Source: Candidatus Dormiibacterota bacterium (GTDB taxonomy: Bacteria; Chloroflexota; Dormibacteria; Aeolococcales; Aeolococcaceae). From it: 20,021 nt of DNA. Positions within the stretch are counted from its first letter, which is position 1. Every line of letters begins with the position of its first letter. Under the pieces are notes generated by a model. That model ran no database searches, had not been told where the DNA came from, and worked only from the letters and a program-made list of their open reading frames with translations. Position numbers and translations under genes: made by a program. This document shows positions 13,980 to 20,021 of the stretch, piece by piece. The stretch spans positions 1-20,021 of the forward strand of contig JAFALX010000066.1 in NCBI GenBank assembly GCA_019234035.1, given 5' to 3'.

Positions 13980-15734
13980 CTACGCGCCGACCGACTGCGA
14001 CTCGCGCCAGCGCCGCTCGCTCTCGCACAGCGCGACGAACTCGTCGAACTCGAGTGGTGCGGACATCAGGTGCCCCTGCACCCCGTCGCAGTCGAGTGCG
14101 GCCAGCAGGCGGCGTTGCTCCTCCGTCTCCACACCCTCGGCGATCACCAGCGCGCCAAGTCCATGCGCCAGCGCCACGACCGACGCGACAATGACGCGGT
14201 CGGGGCCGCCGCGTCCCAGCTCCTGCACGAAGATTTTGTCAATCTTGACGATATTCACGCGGAAGTGCTTGGCGTACTGCAGCGAGGAGTAGCCCGTGCC
14301 GAAGTCGTCGAGCGCGACGCTGACGCCGAGCCGGCGCAGCACGTCGAGGTTCGCGGCAGACGCGACGAGGTCGTCGGCGATCGCGGTCTCGGTGACCTCG
14401 AGGCAGACGGCACTCGGGTCGCACCCGCTCCGGCGCAGCGCGCTCACCACGTCGTCCGGCAGCCACGGATCCGCCAGCTGCGACCCGGAGAGGTTGATGC
14501 TGATGCCGAGCTTGCGCTTCACGCCGAGGCGATCCTCGAGCTCCGCGAGTCGCGTGCACGCTGTTTCGAGCACCCAGCGCCCGATGCGGCCGATGAGCCC
14601 GCTCTCCTCCGCCGCCACGACAACCTCCGCCGGGTTCACCCAGTGGCCGCCGAGCCTCCGCCAGCGCAGCAGCGCTTCGGCGCCGAGGATCCGGCCGGTG
14701 TCCAGCGCGACGATCGGTTGAAAGGCGAGGCTCAGCTCCTTCGCCGCGATTGCCCGTTCGATCTCGGTGCGCAGCGCGCCCATGTCCTGCGTGAGGTCCA
14801 CGGGCTCCCGCGTCAGCGCCGACGGCGTGGCGGCGATTCGCGGCGCATGAATCTCCGCAGCCGCGAGGCCCTCCGTGTCATCACGTCCGGCCGCACGCAG
14901 CGACACGACGTTGGTGTGTGAGACCACCGCACCAGGCCGGCCCAGGAGCGGCAGGGCGATCACGCGAACCGTGCGCAGCTCGGGTCCAGCAGCCAGCTGG
15001 AACTCGAGCTCGAACCGAGCCGCAGTCCTCGCCAGAACCGAACGGATCCCCTTCGCCACCGCCGCCAGGTCCGGCGAGCCCTCGCGCGCAAGCTGCTCGC
15101 AGCGCCACAGGTAGTTCTCGCCGATGTCGAGACGCCGGTCGCTCAGCTTCAGAGCCGGGCGGTCGTGCCAGGCACGGTTGGCCTGGAAGATGGTGCCGTC
15201 GCCGTCGATGGCGATGGCCATCATCTCGAGCGAATCGACCATGTCGCGCACGAGCGACGCGTTCTCGGCAGCGAACGCGTCGGCGGCTTCGCGCTCCAGC
15301 GCCGAGCGCCGCCGTTCGTGCGCCGAGTGCGCGGCGCGCAGCAGTTGAGCGGTGGTGCAGCCCTGCGCGCTGATGTGCTCGTGCGCGCCGCGCTGCAACG
15401 CCAGCAGCCCGCGATCGTCGTCCTCGCTCTCGGTCACCGCGACGATCGACGCCTGCGAGGCGACGCTCATCACGCGTTCCAGCAAGGTCAGCCCGCTCGC
15501 GCGGCGGCCGAGGTGGACCAGCACGCAGGCGCCTGCGATGTCGCGCGGCCGCACCTCCTCGGGCGTGAGCACGTGCGTGAACCGAGTCCTGCCGCCGGAG
15601 CCCTCCCGGATCACCGCCTCGATGATCGAGGCGAATGGCGCGGAGCCGCCGACTAGCAGGACGTTGCGCGGGGTGCTGCGCTCATCGGCCTCGGCCAGCC
15701 CGGCCGTCGACGGCGCTGGATCCTGTGGTTCCAC
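13980..15734 (-). CDS. Pseudo-receiver / PAS / EAL protein, c-di-GMP phosphodiesterase
   Basis: 584 aa from a GTG preceded directly by GAGGAGGT. An ATG ten codons earlier (15764) is the alternative. Residues 23-130 resemble a response-regulator receiver (RNVLLVGGSAPFASIIEAVI) but lack the acidic pocket and the phospho-Asp (LVHLGRR in its place), so it is a pseudo-receiver. Residues 160-280 read as a PAS domain after a short coiled linker (DMVDSLEMMAIAIDGDGTIFQANRAW). Residues 320-575 are an EAL domain with the full active-site set: EALLRW at 353, Asn414, Glu446, DDFGTGYSSL with Asp476/477, Lys497, EGVET at 533 and QGHL at 553. It should hydrolyse c-di-GMP to pGpG. There is no GGDEF domain. 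Its start lies inside the end of the hydrogenase gene (53-nt overlap), so the two are co-transcribed. Confidence 0.92.
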   Translation of the reverse strand: MEPQDPAPSTAGLAEADERSTPRNVLLVGGSAPFASIIEAVIREGSGGRTRFTHVLTPEEVRPRDIAGACVLVHLGRRASGLTLLERVMSVASQASIVAVTESEDDDRGLLALQRGAHEHISAQGCTTAQLLRAAHSAHERRRSALEREAADAFAAENASLVRDMVDSLEMMAIAIDGDGTIFQANRAWHDRPALKLSDRRLDIGENYLWRCEQLAREGSPDLAAVAKGIRSVLARTAARFELEFQLAAGPELRTVRVIALPLLGRPGAVVSHTNVVSLRAAGRDDTEGLAAAEIHAPRIAATPSALTREPVDLTQDMGALRTEIERAIAAKELSLAFQPIVALDTGRILGAEALLRWRRLGGHWVNPAEVVVAAEESGLIGRIGRWVLETACTRLAELEDRLGVKRKLGISINLSGSQLADPWLPDDVVSALRRSGCDPSAVCLEVTETAIADDLVASAANLDVLRRLGVSVALDDFGTGYSSLQYAKHFRVNIVKIDKIFVQELGRGGPDRVIVASVVALAHGLGALVIAEGVETEEQRRLLAALDCDGVQGHLMSAPLEFDEFVALCESERRWRESQSVGA

Positions 15735-16935
15735 TGACCTCCTCGTCCGTCGCGTCCGATTCATCGTGCTCGCCGCGGTGGTGCCAGAACGTCCAGACCG
15801 CGGGATCGTCGGCGTCGAAATGACGCGCCCGCCCTACGCTGCCGGCGGCGGCAAATGTCCATACCCTGGCGGCCGCTGCCGGCTCGGCCTGTTCGATCAG
15901 CGGAACGACGGGCAGGCGGCGCAGCCCTCCCGGCGTGCGCAGGAGCTCGGCGGGCCAGTCACCGGCGATCGCCGCCGGCGACACTCTTTCGGCCCCGTTC
16001 GAGAACGAATCGGGGAAGCCCGGCATCGTGCAGCCGTTGCAGGCACCGCCCACGTTCATGCAGCCGCCCATGCCGCCGATCGCGCCGCGGCTTGTGATGT
16101 TGCACTGCACCACGGCGCCCCAGCAGCCCAACTCGACGAGGCAGCCCTCCTCACCTGCCGTCCGAGCAAAGACACCCTCTTCGTAGAAGCCCGCGCGTAC
16201 GCAGCGGCGGTGCACCGTCTCCTCGAACAACCAGGCGGGCCGGCCGAGGTCGTCGAGCTCCGGCGCCGGCCCCACGCCGCGCAGAAACAGCAGCAGCGCC
16301 GCGAGCGTCTCGACGATGTTGTCGCCGCCGGGAGCGCAGCCCGGGATCGTGATCAGGGGCAGGCCGATCGCGCTGCGGTACTCGCGCCCGAGCAGGTCGC
16401 CCAGCGACCCCGCGCCCACCGGGTTGCCCCGCGCGCCAGGCACGCCGCCCCAAGCGGCGCAGGTCCCCAGCGCAATCGACGCCACGGCGTTCGGCGCCAG
16501 GGCTCTGATCCAGTCCATGCTGCGCAGCGGCTGCGCGATGCCGTCGACTGTGTTGCCGTCGGCGTCGGCCGTGTTGCCGGAGCCCATTGCCGACCAGTAC
16601 CCCTCACCGGCGCGGAGGTCGTCGGTCGCCGACCCCTCGAGCACCACGATGTACGGCGCCTCCAGGTCGCCACGCACGGCCTGGCGGTACGGGTCGAGGA
16701 AGCTGCGGCCCGATTCCTGCGCGAAGAACGGGTGATGCAGCACGACGCGTGGCAATCCCGGCAGCGTTCCGCGCAGCAGCCGCTCGATGGACGGGCTCGA
16801 CGCGCCGGTGAAGGCGATCGTGCATCCGTCGCAGCTCATACCGGCGATCCAGAAGATGTGCACGCTGTCGGACGCGGCGCCCGAGCCCTGCACTGTCTCC
16901 TCCCGGCCCGCTGCCTCGTCCCCGGGAGCCTGCAT
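15682..16935 (-). CDS. [NiFe] hydrogenase small (Fe-S) subunit, orphan
   Basis: 417 aa from the ATG giving MQAPGDEAAG, with GAGG 6 nt upstream; the frame runs 57 codons further upstream without homology. Ligands for three Fe-S clusters are present. Proximal ligands are Cys35 and Cys38 (SCDGCT), Cys159 (GTCAAWGG) and Cys200 (PGCAPGGDN). Medial ligands are His242, Cys245, Cys265 and Cys271. The distal set is Cys278/292/299/302 (GGCMNVGGACNGCTMPGFPD). VLHHP, EGYWSAMG and CTMPGFPD recall the high-affinity 1h/2a-like small subunits. There is no Tat signal. A C-terminal extension of about 105 residues follows the last cluster. No large subunit lies beside it, which is unusual because the two are normally adjacent. 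The next genes are a HAD phosphatase upstream and an overlapping EAL gene downstream. Confidence 0.9.
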   Translation of the reverse strand: MQAPGDEAAGREETVQGSGAASDSVHIFWIAGMSCDGCTIAFTGASSPSIERLLRGTLPGLPRVVLHHPFFAQESGRSFLDPYRQAVRGDLEAPYIVVLEGSATDDLRAGEGYWSAMGSGNTADADGNTVDGIAQPLRSMDWIRALAPNAVASIALGTCAAWGGVPGARGNPVGAGSLGDLLGREYRSAIGLPLITIPGCAPGGDNIVETLAALLLFLRGVGPAPELDDLGRPAWLFEETVHRRCVRAGFYEEGVFARTAGEEGCLVELGCWGAVVQCNITSRGAIGGMGGCMNVGGACNGCTMPGFPDSFSNGAERVSPAAIAGDWPAELLRTPGGLRRLPVVPLIEQAEPAAAARVWTFAAAGSVGRARHFDADDPAVWTFWHHRGEHDESDATDEEVSGTTGSSAVDGRAGRGR

Positions 16936-17143
16936 GCCGTGCCTCGCAAAACATTCGCGCTGGTCCAGCCTGGCGGCGTGCTTTACCCTGAAAGCCTGCC
17001 GCGCGCGCTCAGGATGCTGCGCCCATGGCGGCGGCCGTGCCAGGCGTGTGCCTCGGCTGTCACCCGCCCGCAACGCGCGGCGCATGCCGCGGCCGCGTGG
17101 GGTCACACGGGCCGGCCCGGTGTGCTGATCCTGTGACGTCGAG
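16936..17143. other. Intergenic gap ahead of the hydrogenase gene
   Basis: These 208 nt between the HAD phosphatase stop and the chosen hydrogenase start hold no recognised gene or RNA. The hydrogenase frame stays open across most of the stretch, but the translated sequence is Arg/Ala-rich with no family match, so I treat it as leader DNA. No clear promoter was identified. Confidence 0.4.
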
Positions 17144-17845
17144 TCAGCCGGCGGCGCGGTAGCCGGTCAGGTCGATGTCGCCCGACTCCATGCTCTCCAG
17201 CAGCACCGGGGTGAACGCCACGAGAGAATCGAGGATCACGTCCGCGCCCGCGATCGCCGCGGGGTCCACGGCCTCGGTGCGCACCGCAACGCAGATCATG
17301 CCGGCGCGCTTGGCGGACACCACCCCGAACGGCGAGTCCTCGATGGCGACGCACTCTCGCGGCTCGATGCCGAGCCGCCGCGCGGCGGTGAGATAGACGC
17401 CCGGGTCCGGCTTCCCCAGGACCTCGTCGTCCGCGCTGCAGGTGACGTCGACCATCCCCCCGATGCCAAGGCGCTGCACCACCGCGTCGATGATCGGCCG
17501 CGACGACGACGACGCGATGCCGACCTGGAGGGACGATTCGTGGGCCATGCGCACCGCCTCGACCGCGCCCGGCAGCGGAACACCCTGCTCGCGCACGTAG
17601 TCGGCCATCTCGCGAACGATCTCGTGCTGCACCGCGCGCGGGCGCACGTCCTTCCAGCCGCGGGTGCGGTACCAGTGCTCGACCAGATCCTCGATGCGCA
17701 GCCCCCACGTCTCGCGGAGCTGCTCCTCGGTGAGGTTCACACCGACGCGCGCGAAGACCTCGCGCTCGACACGCCGCCACACCGGCTCGGTGTCGATGAG
17801 CACGCCGTCCATGTCGAACACGCAGGCGCGAACCCTTCCAGGCAT
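17144..17845 (-). CDS. HAD-superfamily sugar-phosphate phosphatase, HxpB/YniC-like
   Basis: 233 aa, subfamily IA with an alpha-helical cap. Motif I is FDMDGVLIDTEP (nucleophile Asp11, acid/base Asp13), motif II is the Ser stretch GIASSSS near 109-115, motif III is GKPDPGVYL (Lys145) and motif IV is AIEDSPFGVVSAKRAGM (Glu169, Asp170). The cap segment TWGLRIEDLVEHWY is close to that of E. coli YniC/HxpB, a hexitol phosphatase that also acts on 2-deoxyglucose-6-phosphate. A beta-phosphoglucomutase or glycolate-phosphate phosphatase activity cannot be excluded. The ATG has no ribosome binding site but sits 8 nt after a TAGAGT box. The hydrogenase ATG lies about 210 nt further downstream on the same strand. 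Confidence 0.9.
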   Translation of the reverse strand: MPGRVRACVFDMDGVLIDTEPVWRRVEREVFARVGVNLTEEQLRETWGLRIEDLVEHWYRTRGWKDVRPRAVQHEIVREMADYVREQGVPLPGAVEAVRMAHESSLQVGIASSSSRPIIDAVVQRLGIGGMVDVTCSADDEVLGKPDPGVYLTAARRLGIEPRECVAIEDSPFGVVSAKRAGMICVAVRTEAVDPAAIAGADVILDSLVAFTPVLLESMESGDIDLTGYRAAG

Positions 17846-17853
17846 GGCAGCGG

Positions 17854-17859
17854 ACTCTA
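17854..17859 (-). promoter_or_regulatory. Predicted leaderless -10 element (TAGAGT) of the HAD phosphatase gene
   Basis: On the minus strand TAGAGT is followed by 8 nt and then the ATG, with no ribosome binding site between. This is the same layout as before malate dehydrogenase. No convincing -35 was found. Confidence 0.45.
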
Positions 17860-17882
17860 GCGCGCGGCTGCGCTGCGAGCGC

Positions 17883-18143
17883 CTACTCGTCCTTGGCCGG
17901 CGGCAGCACGATGCCGGGCAGCGGCGGCTCCTCCTCCTTCGCGGGCGTTGCGATGGTGGGCGGCTCGGGCCGAGGTTCCTTGTAGCGGACGCCGAACATC
18001 GGACCGATCACGACCATGACGCGCAGGAATGCCTGGCGTGTCTCCGATTCACCCCAGGCAAGCGTGCGCGAGTAGAAGAAGAACCAGACGAACGCGATGA
18101 CGAGGATCGCGAAGACGGCGCTCAGAACGACGATCGCGACCAT
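17883..18143 (-). CDS. Small single-pass membrane protein
   Basis: 86 aa with one N-terminal TM helix (residues 2-24, VAIVVLSAVFAILVIAFVWF), then a short basic/aromatic segment (YSRTLAWGESETRQAFLRVMVVIGPMFGVRYKE) and a Pro/Glu-rich tail. No family is recognised. It starts 16 nt after the stop of the DUF3352-like gene on the same strand, so the two probably form an operon and may act together at the membrane. It could be a signal-anchored accessory protein; no catalytic motif is visible. Confidence 0.7.
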   Translation of the reverse strand: MVAIVVLSAVFAILVIAFVWFFFYSRTLAWGESETRQAFLRVMVVIGPMFGVRYKEPRPEPPTIATPAKEEEPPLPGIVLPPAKDE

Positions 18144-18159
18144 CGCTGCATGCGGCGGT

Positions 18160-19896
18160 TCACTGGATGAGGGTGAACACGTCGATGCTGACGTGGTCGG
18201 AGGCGCTGTGGGTTGCAGCCCCGAACGCCTTGAGCGGCTTGAGGTTCGCTGTGTCCGCGTCGAATTGCGACTGATCTGCGGGGGAGAGCGTTGCTCTGAT
18301 CGCGCTCAGCATCGGCTGGATGTCGATGAACAGCGAGCTGTTGTTGCTGCCGCCCACCTGGCCCATCACCGCAGTGTAGTCGGGGTTCGATGTCAGCGTG
18401 CTGCCGGTGTGGTCGGCGTCCAGGGCGGCCTTCACCTGCTCCGCCGACGACCCGACGATGATCCAGCCGTGGTACACGGACCACGAGGGCCGGAGATTTG
18501 TTGTCTGTCCAACAAAGGGCAGGGGTAGGGAGGAAATGATGGCGTCGCCGTCGTGCTGCGTGGTGGCCGAGCTGCAGTCGCCACCACAGATCGTCTGCAG
18601 GAGGCTGTCGACGAACTTCTGCGCCGAGGCATCCGAGTCCGTGCCGATGACCACGGCGCCGCCGGGAATGGCGCCGGCAGACGCCGGCGTGAGGTCGATG
18701 CCCGCGTCGCCGGTGACGTGATTGATGAGGCCGTCAGGGCCCGTGATCCCGAGCTGCGTCAGCACCGAGCTGATGTCGAATCCGAATCCGGAGCCCGCCA
18801 GATCGACGGCACCCTGGAGGATCTGCTTCAGGCCGGTCATGGTGCCGGCCGCATACGTCGCCTTCGGCATGAAGGCGAGGCTGCCGTTGACGTCCGCTGC
18901 CTGACCCACCAGCGAGCGCTGCTGGCTGCTGAGCTTCGAGGGATCGAAGTCCTCCACCGCGTTGACGCTCACACCGTTGCTGTGCGCCACGAGCGCGGCG
19001 GCGAACCCGGTGTAGCCCTGAAGGGAATCGAACGTGTGCTGCGGGAACAGTGATCCGGCGTTTTTCGACAGCGCCTGGGCGATCGCACTCACGTCGACGA
19101 ATGCGAGGCCGAGGCGATCGCTCGGCACCTGGCCGACGGCGGTCACATAGCCGGCGTTCGCCGGCAGCGCCGCGTGCTTGCCCTGCGACGTGTCGATCAC
19201 CTCGTGGACGGCGTTGGCGCTGGTGCCGTAGATGAACGTGTGGTTGGTCACCGCGAAGGCTCCGGACATGCCGGCGCCCGTCGCGATCTGCAGGCTGACA
19301 CCGTCGTACGTCGAGGTGACCCACTGCGCGGACTGACCGGACTTCTGCCGCAGCGTCGTGATCGCGGCCTGCGCCTGCGAGTCGTTGGTGCTCGACACGA
19401 GGAACGCGATGTCGGGGGTCGCCGATGAGCTGGACGACGCGAGCGAGCTCAGCGCGCTCGAGGGGATGACCATCGAGATGTCGTTGCCGAGCCACGGACG
19501 CACGTCAGTGTGCGTGAGCCCCGAGCCCTGCAGTGCCTGATCGATCCATTCATTGATCGTCGTGTCACGCGACGATCCCGTGAGGGTGGGGAACTTGTCC
19601 AGCACCCCGTTGAGCGCGAGCTTCTGCCCGGCCGACGGATCAAGATGCGCGTTGACGTACACGACCGTGTCGCTCGGGGCCATCGCGCTGAGACTGTCGG
19701 CACTGCCGGCGAGCAACCGGAAGCCCAAGATCCCGCCGACAGTTCCCGCCACCACCACGATCGCGATGAGTGCGACCGCGATCGCCCGGCGCCTGTGGCG
19801 CGGCGCAACGACAGCATCCGCGGCGGCGGGCGGCGGCGGAGGGGGCGGCGGCGACCAGCCGCCGCCTGCGGGCGGCATCACGCTGGTATCGGTCAC
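18160..19896 (-). CDS. Membrane-anchored DUF3352-like protein
   Basis: 578 aa. The cytoplasmic head is Pro-rich (eight consecutive Pro at 16-23), with a basic stop (PRHRRR) and one TM helix at about 38-60. The rest (60-578) is predicted to be extracellular: Ser/Thr/Gly/Asn-rich, repeats of alpha/beta character, and phrases such as DTVVYVNAHLDPSAGQKLALNGVLDKFP and WLGNDISMVIP that match the DUF3352 family. The family's function is unknown. Two Cys (CGGDC) near 445 could form a disulfide. The GTG start has GGAGGAG about 8 nt upstream, but the frame stays open to the window edge, so a longer protein is possible. It is followed closely by a small TM protein. Confidence 0.85.
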   Translation of the reverse strand: MTDTSVMPPAGGGWSPPPPPPPPAAADAVVAPRHRRRAIAVALIAIVVVAGTVGGILGFRLLAGSADSLSAMAPSDTVVYVNAHLDPSAGQKLALNGVLDKFPTLTGSSRDTTINEWIDQALQGSGLTHTDVRPWLGNDISMVIPSSALSSLASSSSSATPDIAFLVSSTNDSQAQAAITTLRQKSGQSAQWVTSTYDGVSLQIATGAGMSGAFAVTNHTFIYGTSANAVHEVIDTSQGKHAALPANAGYVTAVGQVPSDRLGLAFVDVSAIAQALSKNAGSLFPQHTFDSLQGYTGFAAALVAHSNGVSVNAVEDFDPSKLSSQQRSLVGQAADVNGSLAFMPKATYAAGTMTGLKQILQGAVDLAGSGFGFDISSVLTQLGITGPDGLINHVTGDAGIDLTPASAGAIPGGAVVIGTDSDASAQKFVDSLLQTICGGDCSSATTQHDGDAIISSLPLPFVGQTTNLRPSWSVYHGWIIVGSSAEQVKAALDADHTGSTLTSNPDYTAVMGQVGGSNNSSLFIDIQPMLSAIRATLSPADQSQFDADTANLKPLKAFGAATHSASDHVSIDVFTLIQ

Positions 19897-19988
19897 GCTG
19901 CGCTCTCCTCCATCCCGGTGGACGTCCGGCTCTGCCCGGATCTTCCCACTCGCTCCGCGCAGCCGTTCCCGACGGCTGGACGACTCAG

Positions 19989-20004
19989 CCGGTTTCGTTA
20001 CCGG
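19989..20004. repeat. Short inverted repeat upstream of the DUF3352-like gene
   Basis: CCGGT and ACCGG flank the 6-nt spacer TTCGTT about 95 nt before the GTG start. It could be an operator or a weak terminator of an upstream gene. There is nothing more to support either. Confidence 0.25.
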
Positions 20005-20021
20005 GGCGTGACGAGCGTTCG

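Noticed and set aside
13980..13982. Intrinsic terminator for the EAL gene
   Set aside because: The nearby hairpins lack a run of T residues on either strand, so a classical intrinsic terminator is not supported.
15352..17136. 594-codon plus-strand open frame opposite the hydrogenase small subunit
   Set aside because: No motifs on this strand, while the minus strand carries all Fe-S ligands of a known family.

Overview
This is a roughly 70% GC, densely packed bacterial window with coding sequence on nearly every base. WXG100 proteins, a three-ATPase EccC, a WS/DGAT acyltransferase, a DUF3352-like protein and starts placed 7-8 nt after a -10-like hexamer (leaderless style) point to an actinobacterium or a neighbouring high-GC soil phylum such as Dormibacterota or Chloroflexota. 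No rRNA or other phylogenetic marker is present, so this placement is inference.

Left part (1-3839, minus strand). A tight pair holds a two-CBS-domain protein and, overlapping it by 8 nt, a FAD/Fe-S oxidoreductase of the GltD type with its own degenerate CBS-like N-terminus. The oxidoreductase runs off the left edge. A TATACT -10 box and a possible 15-codon leader ORF sit in front of the pair. Next come a coiled-coil protein of unknown role and a WS/DGAT-type O-acyltransferase.

Centre (3894-12739). This is the most striking part: a compact type VII secretion (T7SS/ESX-like) island. On the plus strand lies eccC (two TM helices, three FtsK/SpoIIIE ATPase domains). Divergent from it, a minus-strand run of genes begins with a 100-aa WXG100 protein carrying a W-x-G turn and a YxxxD tail. 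It continues with an EspC-like helical protein, a WXG-headed protein with a toxin-like C-terminus, a probable immunity protein, a small unknown protein, and an unusual fusion of a YukD/EccD-like ubiquitin fold, a run of eleven prolines and a MinD/ParA ATPase. The run then continues without a clear break into endonuclease III and the acyltransferase. EccB, the membrane EccD, EccE and the mycosin protease are absent from the window.

Right part (12815-19896). An LDH-type malate dehydrogenase follows eccC. A roughly 130-base intergenic stretch unusually rich in perfect inverted repeats lies between it and the convergent EAL protein (pseudo-receiver, PAS, EAL). The EAL gene overlaps a [NiFe] hydrogenase small-subunit gene that has no large-subunit partner nearby. 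Beyond these are an HxpB-like HAD phosphatase, a small one-TM protein, and a large membrane-anchored DUF3352-like protein with a proline-rich N-terminus.

No insertion sequence, CRISPR array, tRNA or rRNA was recognised. No gene-free stretch exceeds 300 bases; the longest are 8599-8842, 13781-13979 and 16936-17143.
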